A stretch of 64,000 bases of DNA, taken from the NCBI GenBank assembly GCA_947475685.1, contig CANJNC010000007.1, forward strand, positions 1 through 64,000. Reading direction: 5' to 3'. Positions 8,757-17,643 of this stretch are shown one piece after another (positions within the stretch are counted from its first letter, which is position 1; each line of letters opens with the position of its first letter). The stretch comes from Comamonadaceae bacterium (GTDB lineage Bacteria > Pseudomonadota > Gammaproteobacteria > Burkholderiales > Burkholderiaceae_C). The translations under genes were made by a program, and so were the position numbers. The notes beneath the pieces were generated by a model. That model was not told the DNA's origin, ran no database searches, and was given only the letters and a program-made list of their open reading frames with translations.

Positions 8757-9536
8757 TTAACGGTTTTTCCAAACGGGGCTTCTTTTGTCCAATCGGGCTT
8801 TGATGCCCTCTTGTCGGTCTTCGCTCAAATACGGATTGGCTCCGGGGTCTTGTCTCAAGGCCTCAGACACGGGCATGCTCAAGCCTCTCAAGGCCAAGGC
8901 TTTGACGCGTCGAACTGAAATAGGGGCATTTTGTGCAATTTGGAGCCCAAGGTTCACGCTGACACTGAGCACCGATTGCGCATCGACCACCTTGTTCAAT
9001 AAACCCAAGCGCAAGGCTTCTTGTGCATCAATGTATTCACCCGTCATGAGCATGTGAAGGGCGTGGGCTGGCGGTATGAGTCTTGGGAGGATGACCGAGC
9101 CAAAAGTTGCGCCCATGCCAATTTTGGTTTCTGGTAAACCAAATTTGGCAGTTGCGTGAGAGACCCTCAAGTCACACGCCAAGGCGAGCTCCAAGCCCCC
9201 CGCAACCGCTGAGCCATTCAAGGCGGCAATCAAGGGTTTTTTAAACTCCAAGGCCACTTCAAAGAGGCTTCTTTGCTCGCGGTTCATGGGAGATCTGAAG
9301 GTTTTGCCCTGTTGGTCGTCTTCACGCATGTCTTTCAAATCTGCGCCAGAACAAAAGGCCGAATCGCCACTTCCCGTCAGTATCAGCACTCGAACGGTGT
9401 CGTCCTCGTCGGCGTTGAGTATCTCAGAGATGAGGGAGGCTTTCAAAGATTCAGAAAGTGCATTTCTTCGCTCTGGTCGGTTCAATTGGAGTGTTCTCAC
9501 AAATCCATCTTGCGTGATCCGTAATTCAGTGTTCAT
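8757..9536 (-). CDS. enoyl-CoA hydratase/isomerase family protein
   Basis: 259 aa crotonase with SGDSAFCSGADLKDM and GSAVAGGLELALACDL, and glutamates in both hydratase positions (GGLELA and GLPETKIG). The ATG at 9536 lies 2 bp after the TAA of the CoA-transferase remnant, and the HMGL-like gene starts 17 bp beyond its stop. It probably hydrates the unsaturated acyl-CoA that the downstream lyase cleaves. Its identity as a family member is secure; the substrate is inferred. Confidence 0.9.
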   Translation of the reverse strand: MNTELRITQDGFVRTLQLNRPERRNALSESLKASLISEILNADEDDTVRVLILTGSGDSAFCSGADLKDMREDDQQGKTFRSPMNREQRSLFEVALEFKKPLIAALNGSAVAGGLELALACDLRVSHATAKFGLPETKIGMGATFGSVILPRLIPPAHALHMLMTGEYIDAQEALRLGLLNKVVDAQSVLSVSVNLGLQIAQNAPISVRRVKALALRGLSMPVSEALRQDPGANPYLSEDRQEGIKARLDKRSPVWKNR

Positions 9537-9538
9537 GT

Positions 9539-9807
9539 TTAAACAGCCTTTTTGGTTTCAGAGAAAATCATTTCGTTTTGATGTGCGAGTTCAATTTGTG
9601 CGGGCCCATAGCCATGTTCAACATGACCGGATGCTTGGCGCCTCCTCCTCGTTTTCTCATCAAATCCCCAGATGGGGGCTCAATTTTGATCACTTGCGCG
9701 CCACGATCTGCCAAAGCCAATGAGCAAGCGGGCCCCACAATCACAGAGGACAAGTCCACGACCCCCACGCTGCTTAAAGGACCTTCGTTATTTTCTTGTG
9801 GCCTCAT
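9539..9807 (-). pseudogene. class III CoA-transferase remnant (internal deletion)
   Basis: From the ATG at 9807 (directly after the Bug TGA) the frame encodes a clear CaiB/BaiF N-terminus: VVDLSSVIVGPACSLALADR, then AQVIKIEPPSGDLMRKRGGG. It parallels the intact enzyme at 6404 residue for residue. Homology ends near residue 65 and the frame stops at 9568 after HIKTK. In the neighbouring frame the DNA reads AHQNEMIFSETKKAV and ends in TAA at 9539, 2 bp before the next ATG, which resembles the C-terminal tail of such enzymes. I infer that roughly 300 or more codons were lost in one deletion joining both ends out of frame. The catalytic Asp region is missing. Confidence 0.75.
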
Positions 9808-10788
9808 TCAGTCCCCTTTGAGTCCCATTTGCGCCGCCAAGGAGCTCCATTTGACAGCATCGCTACTGATGAACGAGTTAAATTGCTCCGGTGTGTTGCC
9901 AATGATCTCAGAGCCGTCGTCTGTAAGCCTAGAGCGAATGGACGGGATTTTCAAGACGTCCATGATGCCTTGGTGAACGGTCTTGACGATGTCAGGCGGT
10001 GTTTTGGCAGACATCACCACGCCAAACCAATTTAAAAACTCAAACTCTTTGAGACCCAACTCCTGCATGGTGGGAACTTGTGGCAATGCGGGGGATCGGT
10101 TTTTGCTGGTCACCGCCAAGATCCGCAGTTTATTGGCCAGCGCCAATTCTTTGGCCGTGATTTGAGCGACAAAGGCAAAGTCCACATCGCCTGCGACCAC
10201 GGCGGCGGCAGCCGGTGCTGCACCCCGGTAGGGAATGTGGCTGGTGCGGATGTGGGTGTCGAGTCTGAGCATCTCACCGCTCAAATGTCCTCCGCTTCCA
10301 ATGCCTGCAGAGCCAAAGTTCAAGGGGCGTTCTTTGGCCAGTTCAAGCAAGTCTTTCAGGCTCTTGACTTTGGAGTGCTGTCCCACCACCAAGACCAACG
10401 GGGAGGTGACCAGCATGGTGACACCCGTGACATCTTTGATCGGGTCAAAACTTAATTTTTTAAACAAAGCAGGGCTCAGGGTATGGGGCGTATAGGTCAA
10501 TTGCATGGTGTAGCCATCTGTCCCTGTTTGCACCATGCCTGCCATGGCAATCAGGCCACTCGCTCCAGTCTTGTTCTCGATAACCACCGACTGCCCCAAA
10601 ACCTTGCCCAGTGGATCGCAGATGATTCTGGCATAGGTGTCGGACGAGGCGCCTGGTGTTGCACCCACCAGCATTTTGATGGGTTTGCTGGGGTACATCT
10701 CAGCAGCTAGGGTCAGATTGCAGCCGATGAGGCCTGATAAAACAAGGGTCCATGGCAGGAGCCTTGTGCCAAAACGGGTTCTGTGCAT
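9808..10788 (-). CDS. Bug/TctC-family periplasmic solute-binding protein
   Basis: 326 aa. The signal segment contains LSGLIGCNLTLAAE, so either Sec cleavage after LAA or lipid attachment at the Cys of LIGC is possible. Motifs are GATPGASSDTYAR, ENKTGASGLIAMAG, DGYTMQLT and HIPYRGAAPAAAAVVAGDV. The stop TGA is directly followed by the ATG of the CoA-transferase remnant, so the two were translationally coupled. It lies third in the leftward operon, downstream of the lipoprotein hydrolases. Confidence 0.92.
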   Translation of the reverse strand: MHRTRFGTRLLPWTLVLSGLIGCNLTLAAEMYPSKPIKMLVGATPGASSDTYARIICDPLGKVLGQSVVIENKTGASGLIAMAGMVQTGTDGYTMQLTYTPHTLSPALFKKLSFDPIKDVTGVTMLVTSPLVLVVGQHSKVKSLKDLLELAKERPLNFGSAGIGSGGHLSGEMLRLDTHIRTSHIPYRGAAPAAAAVVAGDVDFAFVAQITAKELALANKLRILAVTSKNRSPALPQVPTMQELGLKEFEFLNWFGVVMSAKTPPDIVKTVHQGIMDVLKIPSIRSRLTDDGSEIIGNTPEQFNSFISSDAVKWSSLAAQMGLKGD

Positions 10789-10928
10789 ATGACAAATTTC
10801 CTGAAAGCGCGCAAAGAGTACAAAAAAAAGAGATCAAGGCGACTACAGTGCGCCTTGAAGACTTGAGGAGGACTCTATTGTCGGTGATTTTTTGTTCGCG
10901 AGACCCTATCCAACCCACCGATTTGAGC

Positions 10929-11975
10929 CTAGCGAGTTTGTACAAACCCTTTTTCAGCGAGCCACTTTTGAATGACGCCCGCAATTTCTAGATTGTTCCT
11001 GTCCATCATCATCATGTGGCTGTTGCCTTTGATCCCTATCTCAGGCAAATTGATGAGCTCTGGGTGACCCCCTGCATTTTTGATGGCCTCTTGGAATTTC
11101 AAATTATTTTGCCTGATCGTGGGCCAGCGAGAATCGGTTGCAATGAAGTCACCATAGACACTCAGTGTGGGGATGTTTTTCAAGGCAGCCACTTTCTCAA
11201 CGTCTCCAATCCCTGCAGGCTCTACCAAAACCAAGGCTTTGACTTTGTCTGGGCGTGCTTGGGCGACTTTGTAACCAAAGGGCCCAGACTGAGAGTGCAC
11301 GAGCACCACGCACGGGCACACTTTGTCCACGAGTTCAATGTAGGCCGCAATCGTGGGCTCATCCGAACTCGTCCATCTCGGGACCACTTGTTTGGTGAAA
11401 TTGTCATAGCCTTCTAAAGGAAATTGATTGCCCGCCAGAGGCTTCATCTTTGAGGGGTCTTTGTTGTAGCTGCCCGCGCCTTGTCCAATTCGAAAACGCT
11501 CGAACGGATTTTCTTTGGTGAGAAAGACGGGATCGGTTTTGGTGATTTCAGGGTACATGGACCATCCTGAGCGGCCTCTTTCAACCGCATCGCTGTTGTA
11601 AACACTCCAGCCTTGTTTGATGAAGTAGTTCAACCACCCCTCTCGACCGTCGGGTGTGCTCTCGTAAGTCACCCCGCTCAGTCCTCCGCCATGCCACATC
11701 AAAAGGGGCAAAGTGCCTTTCTTGTTGCTTGGAATGAAGTATTGCACGTACATCTGCTCGACTTGGTACACCCCGTTGGGATCGACCTTGGCTGGGACAC
11801 CGCCCGCGGTGAAATAAACCTCTTTGATGGGTTTGCCCGTGAGGGTCACCTCACGCCCACCGACATGAAAAGAGCCCATGTCTTGCAAAGACAAGTGGCT
11901 CGAAGGTATCAGGTTGGCGCAGCCCACCAACAGACTCAGTCCCGCAAACACGCTCGCCAGTTTAAATTTCAACAT
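10929..11975 (-). CDS. alpha/beta-hydrolase fold lipoprotein
   Basis: 348 aa. The N-terminus MLKFKLASVFAGLSLLVGC ends in a lipobox (LVGC, Cys19), so it is predicted to be a membrane-anchored, extracytoplasmic lipoprotein. The nucleophile elbow is HSQSGPFG, and the late block NSHMMMMDRNN probably carries the catalytic His. LLMWHGGGLSG supplies the oxyanion region. It is preceded by a strong AAGGAG 6-7 bases before the ATG. It sits between an exported amidohydrolase and a Bug protein, which suggests it hydrolyses an ester or lactone outside the cytoplasm to release an acid for uptake. The substrate is unknown. Confidence 0.83.
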   Translation of the reverse strand: MLKFKLASVFAGLSLLVGCANLIPSSHLSLQDMGSFHVGGREVTLTGKPIKEVYFTAGGVPAKVDPNGVYQVEQMYVQYFIPSNKKGTLPLLMWHGGGLSGVTYESTPDGREGWLNYFIKQGWSVYNSDAVERGRSGWSMYPEITKTDPVFLTKENPFERFRIGQGAGSYNKDPSKMKPLAGNQFPLEGYDNFTKQVVPRWTSSDEPTIAAYIELVDKVCPCVVLVHSQSGPFGYKVAQARPDKVKALVLVEPAGIGDVEKVAALKNIPTLSVYGDFIATDSRWPTIRQNNLKFQEAIKNAGGHPELINLPEIGIKGNSHMMMMDRNNLEIAGVIQKWLAEKGFVQTR

Positions 11976-12019
11976 GGTTGGATCTCCTTAAAATTTTTTA
12001 TCAAATCAACTTTGCGCGC

Positions 12020-12868
12020 TCAAGCTTTGAGCGCCCCTTTATTCAATCGATAAAGCGCCATGGCATTGCTCCATAGCACTTGCCGGCTCAAGGACGGACC
12101 CAGCACTTTTTTGATCAATTCAATGTCACTTGGTGCAAAAGCTCTTTGGGCTCTGGTGGAGGGTATATCGGTACCAAAGATCAAGGCCTTGCTGTTTCTG
12201 AGCGTGATTTTCTCAAGGGCACGAGGGATGTCGACATCGACTCGACCAAAACCTGTCGCTTTGACCTTGGCACCTGCATCGACCAGGTCCAATAAAACGG
12301 GCAGGCCATTTTGCGTCATCCCCAAGTGATCGATCACGATTTGTGAAAGCTTGGACAAAGCGCCCACATGAGGGGCAAGCGACGCCGCATCTGCATAAAT
12401 CTCTGCATGCCAACCCCCAATCGCATGCACCCGGTTGGCCAAAGAGACGATGTCTTTCACATCGTCAATGCGACCACGAAAGAGGTTAAAGCGAAGTGCT
12501 TTGACGCCAATGCGTGTCAACTCAAGAATCTCTTGGTCACTGATGCTATTGGGAATTTGTGTGACACCGACCCATTGAGGCCCCAAGGCTTTTAGAGTTG
12601 CTTGAAGGTACGTTTGGTCAAAACCATGAAAGGAGCCCGAGACAATGGCACCTGAGACAACGCCCAAAGGCTTTGTTTCCTTCAAGTATTGATCAAGCGG
12701 GAAATGAGGGGGGATATAGCCTTGGTTGGCAATGACTGGAAAGCGGTGATCGATGATGTGGCAGTGTGCATCAAAAATGGGGTCTTGAGTGGCAAGACTG
12801 GCACAGCCAGACAAAGCTGAGGCTGAAAGTGCCATGCTTTGCATGGCTTGGCGTCTTGAAATGCTCAT
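12020..12868 (-). CDS. amidohydrolase-2 family lipoprotein (LigI-like TIM barrel)
   Basis: 282 aa. The N-terminus has SRRQAM and a lipobox LSGC (Cys22), so it is predicted to be exported and lipid-anchored, unusual for this mostly cytoplasmic family. The barrel starts at IFDAHCHIIDH (HxH metal pair); VIDHLGM and FGTDIPSTR supply the later His and Asp ligands. Relatives hydrolyse lactones such as 2-pyrone-4,6-dicarboxylate or act as decarboxylases. It is second in the operon, 44 bp before the alpha/beta-hydrolase lipoprotein gene, so the two probably work together on an extracytoplasmic substrate. Confidence 0.84.
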   Translation of the reverse strand: MSISRRQAMQSMALSASALSGCASLATQDPIFDAHCHIIDHRFPVIANQGYIPPHFPLDQYLKETKPLGVVSGAIVSGSFHGFDQTYLQATLKALGPQWVGVTQIPNSISDQEILELTRIGVKALRFNLFRGRIDDVKDIVSLANRVHAIGGWHAEIYADAASLAPHVGALSKLSQIVIDHLGMTQNGLPVLLDLVDAGAKVKATGFGRVDVDIPRALEKITLRNSKALIFGTDIPSTRAQRAFAPSDIELIKKVLGPSLSRQVLWSNAMALYRLNKGALKA

Positions 12869-12933
12869 GGTCTAGGGTTATTTACAAAAAGTGCAAGTTT
12901 GAAAGTCTCATTCGTGGGTGAGGGTCTACTGGC

Positions 12934-13941
12934 TCACTCCGCCTTTGCGCCCGAGGACTTGACAATGGGCGCCCAGTTTTCGTATTCGCTTTTTGTAAAA
13001 GCGGTGAACTCTTCCACATTCATTGGAACGGGTTCTGCACCTTGAGCGACCAGGCGAGCTTTGACGAGTGGCAATTCTAATATTTTCACCACTTCGGTAT
13101 TTAACTTTTGAACGATGGGCAGGGGGGTGTTTTTGGGTGCAAAGAGGGCGAACCAAGACCCTGTTGCAATGTCTACGCCTGTCTCCATCAGGGTTGGCAC
13201 ATCTGGCAAGCCTCTGGAGCGCATTTTGGTGGAGACTGCAAGCGCCTTTAATTGATCGGACTTGATCAATTGCATGACCGATGGGACGGTTGCAAACATA
13301 TACTGTAAACGCCCAGCCACCAAGTCACGTGTGGCCTCGGCCCCTTTATATGGGATATGGATGGCGCCAATGTTGGTTTTTTGGCTGAAAAAATAACCCG
13401 TCATGTGCGGTGAAGTGCCGATGCCCGTGGAGCCATAGTTGCTTTTGCCAGGGTTGGCGCGTGCATAGGCCAAAAATTCAGCCACGGTATGCACACCAAT
13501 GGAGATCGGTACGACCAAGACGGTGGGCACCTCAGCGAGCAGGGCCACGGGTTGGAGGTCTTTTTGTGGGTTGACACTCAGGTTTTTAAAGAGAGTGGGG
13601 TTGATGGCGATGGGGCCAAAAGACGTCACGAGCAAGGTGTAGCCATCCGCTGGGGCTCTGCCCACCAACTCCGTGCCCAAATTGCCGGCGGCGCCTGCTT
13701 TGTTCTCGATCACGATGCTCACGCCCCACCTTTGAGTCAGTTGATGGGCCACCTCTCTGGCCAAGATATCGGATGTGCCCCCAGCAGTAAAGGCGACAAT
13801 CATTTTGATGGGCTTGTCAGGAAAGTTTTGCGCTTGCGCAAACAAGTTGATGGCCCCAAGAGAGAGAAAAGCAAGAATGAACAGTCCTTGCTTGACGCAA
13901 CTCGTTGGGCAAAGCCGAGGTCTTGGCAAAGTGATTGACAT
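12934..13941 (-). CDS. Bug/TctC-family periplasmic solute-binding protein
   Basis: 335 aa from the ATG at 13941 (MSITLPRPRLC), which has GGAG 9 bases upstream; an ATG at 13965 lacks one. The signal peptide ends NLFAQAQ. Motifs are AFTAGGTSDILAREV, ENKAGAAGNLGTELV, DGYTLLVT and HIPYKGAEATRDLVAGRLQYMF, with a C-terminal KAE. It is the promoter-proximal gene of the leftward operon 13941-7666 and is divergent from the 2-hydroxyacid dehydrogenase gene. Confidence 0.94.
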   Translation of the reverse strand: MSITLPRPRLCPTSCVKQGLFILAFLSLGAINLFAQAQNFPDKPIKMIVAFTAGGTSDILAREVAHQLTQRWGVSIVIENKAGAAGNLGTELVGRAPADGYTLLVTSFGPIAINPTLFKNLSVNPQKDLQPVALLAEVPTVLVVPISIGVHTVAEFLAYARANPGKSNYGSTGIGTSPHMTGYFFSQKTNIGAIHIPYKGAEATRDLVAGRLQYMFATVPSVMQLIKSDQLKALAVSTKMRSRGLPDVPTLMETGVDIATGSWFALFAPKNTPLPIVQKLNTEVVKILELPLVKARLVAQGAEPVPMNVEEFTAFTKSEYENWAPIVKSSGAKAE

Positions 13942-14010
13942 GATGGATTCTCCAAGTTTGATCATCGCAGCGCAGTGCCCGGCCCTTTAACACACCAAAA
14001 CCCAATAAGA

Positions 14011-14030
14011 GCATGCATCTTCATGCATGC
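14011..14030. repeat. short perfect hairpin in a divergent promoter region
   Basis: GCATGCAT and its exact complement ATGCATGC are separated by the four bases CTTC. It lies between the divergent Bug (13941, leftward) and dehydrogenase (14198, rightward) genes. It could be a protein-binding site or a small RNA hairpin; function is not shown. A GCCTAG direct repeat ending in the palindrome GCCTAGGC follows at about 14125-14146. Confidence 0.35.
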
Positions 14031-14197
14031 GCCCAAGAAAGGTCTTGTCTGCTCAGGTTAAAATTGATCTTGTACTTTGCACAAGGTGACGACGTAGCTA
14101 TTGTTCACGAATGCATCAAGTCTAAGCCTAGTGTTTAGCCTAGGCCAGAAAGTTTTTTTAGCGTATTTTTACGATTTATTTTTATCAGAAAGTTTCC

Positions 14198-15148
14198 ATG
14201 AACGTTGTAATCCCGGATGACTATCAAGATTGTGTGAAAACTTTGGATTGTTTTCCCAAATTAAAAGATCACCAAGTGACGATCTATAACGATACCGTCA
14301 AGGACATTGACGCATTGGTTGAAAGATTTATCGATGCGCAGGTGATTGTTCTCACCCGTGAAAGAACGCTCATCAACGAGGCGCTTTTAGCCAGATTGCC
14401 CAATTTAAAGTTGGTCTCTCAGACCGGGAAAATCAATTACCACGTGGACGTCCAAGCGTGTGAGCGCCATGGTGTGGTGGTGTGTGATGGAAGTGGCTCG
14501 GGCGCTGCCACGGTTGAGCTCAACATGCTCTTGATTCTGGCGAGCTTGCGCAATTTGGTCCATGAAGCTGAGCGCCTAAAGGGTGGTTTGTGGCAAGGGA
14601 CCGTTGGACGTCAATTGTGGGGGAAAACAGTGGGTATTTTAGGCTTTGGCCGTTTGGGTGGACAGTTGAGCCACTTGCTCAACGCCTTTGGTGCAAAACC
14701 ACTGATTTGGGGGCGAGAAACCACCATGGATAAAGCCAAAAAGGCTGGGTTTGAAACGGCTTCATCGCGGGAAGAATTTTTTAAAACATGTGATGTTTTG
14801 ACGCTTCAACTCAGGCTCACGCCTGAGACGCTGCATTTTGTCAAAGCCAGCGATTTGGCCATGATGAAAAAAGACGCGATCTTGGTGAACGTGAGCCGAG
14901 CTGAACTCATTGAGCCGGGCGCGCTTTTGGCCGGACTGCAAAAGGGGCGTCCTGGTTTTGCGGCCGTGGACGTCTATGAGCAAGAGCCCGTTCTTGGAGC
15001 GAGTGATCCCTTGGTTCACTTGAGCAATTGCCTATGCTCGCCCCATTTGGGATTTGTAGAGAAAGACAATTATGAACTCTACTATGGCACGGCCTTTGAC
15101 AATATCAATGCCTTTGCAAGTGGCAAACCCCAAAACATCGTGAAATAA
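14198..15148 (+). CDS. D-isomer-specific 2-hydroxyacid dehydrogenase
   Basis: 316 aa. The NAD-binding fold is seen at GKTVGILGFGRLGGQL (GxGxxG) with WGRE after the second strand. Catalytic residues are in place: Arg in VNVSRAELIEPGAL, Glu in VDVYEQEPV and His in SPHLGFVEKDNYE. The enzyme would interconvert a 2-oxoacid and a 2-hydroxyacid in the cytoplasm; relatives include phosphoglycerate and hydroxypyruvate reductases. It stands alone, divergent from the Bug operon, and ends against a convergent operon. Confidence 0.9.
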   Translation: MNVVIPDDYQDCVKTLDCFPKLKDHQVTIYNDTVKDIDALVERFIDAQVIVLTRERTLINEALLARLPNLKLVSQTGKINYHVDVQACERHGVVVCDGSGSGAATVELNMLLILASLRNLVHEAERLKGGLWQGTVGRQLWGKTVGILGFGRLGGQLSHLLNAFGAKPLIWGRETTMDKAKKAGFETASSREEFFKTCDVLTLQLRLTPETLHFVKASDLAMMKKDAILVNVSRAELIEPGALLAGLQKGRPGFAAVDVYEQEPVLGASDPLVHLSNCLCSPHLGFVEKDNYELYYGTAFDNINAFASGKPQNIVK

Positions 15149-15257
15149 AACCTTTCACCACCCTCAAGGCATGTCTTCTTCTTTCTCGCCTATGGGTTGC
15201 GTGAGCGCCATTCAAAATCCTTGGTTTGCCTACAAACGGCTTGGGCTTAAATGAATT

Positions 15258-15302
15258 GGCTTTGAGGGCCACATCCAAGCCCTTTGAATGAATCTCAAAG
15301 CC
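15258..15302. terminator. nested inverted repeats between convergent transcripts
   Basis: GGCTTTGAG (15258-15266) pairs with CTCAAAGCC (15294-15302), and inside it AGGGC (15265-15269) pairs with GCCCT (15279-15283). It lies between the dehydrogenase stop and the convergent thioesterase stop. No T-run follows, so Rho-independent activity is doubtful. Confidence 0.35.
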
Positions 15303-15313
15303 GTGGGTTTGAG

Positions 15314-15751
15314 TCAATGGATTTGTTTGATTTTTTTCCAAATGCCGTGGGCCTCACCAACGACCGTTCCCTTGACATAAAAAGTACCTTTCACAAACAA
15401 GAGGTGCTTGGAGTCTTTGACAAGTTCGGGGCAAGCTTCAACCACATCACCTATTTTGATGGAGTGAATGAAGTCCATATTGAGTTGAATGGTAGCTGTT
15501 TTGGGGGTGGCACTTTCAGCCCTTGCGACGACACCTAGGACTCTATCGCAAAATGTGAGCAAAGCACCGCCTTGCAACACATCGTTTCTGTTTTTATGTT
15601 TTTTCAGTGTTGGGAAACAAAAATGAAGCTTTGAATTAACAGTTTTTTGAAACATCGGTCCAATGAGCCCAACAAAGCCGTCGTCAGCGATGTATTCCCA
15701 GCCTAGGCTTGTGTAGTGCAGAATTAAATCATTTTCATTTTCTAAAATCAT
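15314..15751 (-). CDS. PaaI-type hotdog-fold thioesterase
   Basis: 145 aa from the ATG at 15751. The hallmark segment NRNDVLQGGALLTFCDRVLG corresponds to the hotdog helix with its catalytic-type Asp, and TIQLNMDFIHSIKIGDVVEA is the following strand region. Such enzymes release CoA from small acyl-CoAs in the cytoplasm. It is the last gene of the leftward six-gene operon, 18 bp after the LysR stop. A longer TTG start at 15763 is possible. The substrate is unknown. Confidence 0.82.
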   Translation of the reverse strand: MILENENDLILHYTSLGWEYIADDGFVGLIGPMFQKTVNSKLHFCFPTLKKHKNRNDVLQGGALLTFCDRVLGVVARAESATPKTATIQLNMDFIHSIKIGDVVEACPELVKDSKHLLFVKGTFYVKGTVVGEAHGIWKKIKQIH

Positions 15752-15769
15752 GGTCGAGATCAAACAAAT

Positions 15770-16720
15770 TTATGACGGAATTTGGTTTTTATCAACCAAG
15801 GACTCAAGACATTCTACTAGCAACTTTGCGCTAGGAGTCAGTGACTTTTTGGCATTCCATAAAATACCAATCGGGCGATGGTATTCAAACAGTTCTATAG
15901 GTAAAACTTTGATGAGGCCGAGGTTTTGATAATAAAGTGCGCTAGAACTAGGCAAGACAGCCAAGGCATCGGAGCACTGAACGTATGCAGTAGATATTTG
16001 TATGGACAGTGTTTCAATCGTGTTGTTGGGAAATGTCAGTTTATTCGCCTTGAATGCTTGCTCCAGCGGCTCTCTGAGCAAAGTGCCTGAGGGCGGAAGT
16101 ATCCAAGGCAAGCCCTCTAAATCGGACCATGTGGTCCTTTTTCTATTTGCCAATTTATTTTTAGGCCCGCACACAATTAAACTTGAGTCATAGGACAAGT
16201 TGATAGAGGCAAGTCCTTCCGTTTCATTGCTAGGAGCGAGTCTTCCAATGATGAGATCAAGCTTGTTGCTCCATAGCTCGGGTAAGAGGGTCTCCATCAA
16301 TCCTTCTTTAATGAGTACATTGATAAGGGGCGACGTTTCCTTGAGGAGTCTTAGGCTTTGCGGCAAAATTGAAGGGGCCGTTGCAGTGAGTGCGCCGATT
16401 TTGATGGATCCAAAGGCGCCGGATTTGAGACCCCGAAGCTCATTGCGTAGATTGGTGAACTCAATCAGTATTTTTTTTGCGTATTGAACAAGACATTCGC
16501 CATAAATCGTCGGAGCAATTCCCCTGCTCGAGCGATCAAACAATTTGACCCCAAGATCTATTTCCAGCTCATTGAGTGATTTAGACACTGCAGGTTGTGT
16601 AATCCTCACGTAATTAGCAACTTTACTGATGTTTCTTAATTCGTCCAAGGCCACGATCAGTTGCAACTGCTTGGGTTTGAGCCCAAGGTTGACAAAACCA
16701 CTGAAATTGAGCTCTTGCAT
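15770..16720 (-). CDS. LysR-family transcriptional regulator
   Basis: 316 aa from the ATG at 16720. The winged helix-turn-helix is at the N-terminus: LKPKQLQLIVALDE, then VRITQPAVSKSLNELEIDLG and KLFDRSSRG. The effector domain follows (GSIKIGALTATAPSILP). It is encoded inside, not divergent from, the operon it probably controls, after the second decarboxylase-like gene. The likely target is the 423-bp region 20543-20965 upstream of the operon, which holds a 28-bp palindrome. Confidence 0.92.
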   Translation of the reverse strand: MQELNFSGFVNLGLKPKQLQLIVALDELRNISKVANYVRITQPAVSKSLNELEIDLGVKLFDRSSRGIAPTIYGECLVQYAKKILIEFTNLRNELRGLKSGAFGSIKIGALTATAPSILPQSLRLLKETSPLINVLIKEGLMETLLPELWSNKLDLIIGRLAPSNETEGLASINLSYDSSLIVCGPKNKLANRKRTTWSDLEGLPWILPPSGTLLREPLEQAFKANKLTFPNNTIETLSIQISTAYVQCSDALAVLPSSSALYYQNLGLIKVLPIELFEYHRPIGILWNAKKSLTPSAKLLVECLESLVDKNQIPS

Positions 16721-16755
16721 ATATTTAAATCTCAATGATCATAGAAGCTGAAAAT

Positions 16756-17640
16756 TTAAAACCGCGTTCGATCATTAAAAAGTTCTTCCACCGAGAACAC
16801 CCTTGAAATGAGATGCTGCCGGTATGCGTGGTTGATGATAATCTCTAAGCTCTTGCGGTTGGCTTCAATGCCAAGCGGGTAATTATCTAAGCCATTGGCA
16901 GGAGGTAAGCCCGCCTTTGCTTTTGCAGAGGAGAATAGGTTGAAAAGCTCTTGAGGCAACCATGGGTTTTCTTCGAGGATAGACCCTTTAAGAACTATCA
17001 TGTGATTGATGGGCACGGCATTGTATTTTGCGTGCCAAGCGGCGGCTGCGTCTTTGTGATCTGCAATAAGAAATTGGACCCTTGGATCCTTAAGGCTTGC
17101 TCCTGTCATGACGGCCGCATCTATTTCGCCATTGACCAACATATCCATCATGTTTTTGCCTTTATCTGCCCTCTCAAAATCAATGGGATCTTTGATCTCA
17201 GGTACATGAGGATCTTCAAAAGTGACCCACTTGATGCCGTCAAGGTCGACACCATAGTCGCTTTCAAGGATGCCTCTGACCCAGGTGACCGTGGTCACCG
17301 AGTGGGAGCGCACACCGACTCTTTTTCCTTTTAATTCTGCCGCGGTCATAGGAGGTCGACTTGCCAAGGTCACAATCGATTCGTGCTGGAACTTTCCTCT
17401 GACAACAATGGGAAGCAAGACTAAAGGGCGTCCCACATCTTTGGCGCTCAGATAAGTCACAATGGCCAGCTCTGCCATGTCAAACTCATAGTCTCTGACC
17501 ACTCGTTTGAACGCTTTGCTGGCCGTTTCAACATCCGCAAATTTGAAATCAATGCGATCTGAAGTCAATTCGCCAGCGCGCAAGGCATGTGTATTGGGGT
17601 ATTCGCCAAGTAAGCTATTGAGGGTGATTTTTTGAGTCAT
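16756..17640 (-). CDS. 4,5-dihydroxyphthalate decarboxylase-like protein (divergent)
   Basis: 294 aa, NMT1/Pht5-like. Recognisable blocks are AFKRVVRDYEFDMAELAIVT, GKRVGVRSHSVTTVTWVRG, ILESDYGVD and GEIDAAVMTG. There is no signal peptide, so it is probably a cytoplasmic enzyme, although the family fold is that of a binding protein. It is shorter than its two relatives in the window (331 aa each). It starts 3 bp after the amidohydrolase stop, so the two are coupled. The reaction is unproven. Confidence 0.75.
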   Translation of the reverse strand: MTQKITLNSLLGEYPNTHALRAGELTSDRIDFKFADVETASKAFKRVVRDYEFDMAELAIVTYLSAKDVGRPLVLLPIVVRGKFQHESIVTLASRPPMTAAELKGKRVGVRSHSVTTVTWVRGILESDYGVDLDGIKWVTFEDPHVPEIKDPIDFERADKGKNMMDMLVNGEIDAAVMTGASLKDPRVQFLIADHKDAAAAWHAKYNAVPINHMIVLKGSILEENPWLPQELFNLFSSAKAKAGLPPANGLDNYPLGIEANRKSLEIIINHAYRQHLISRVFSVEELFNDRTRF

Positions 17641-17643
17641 GGT

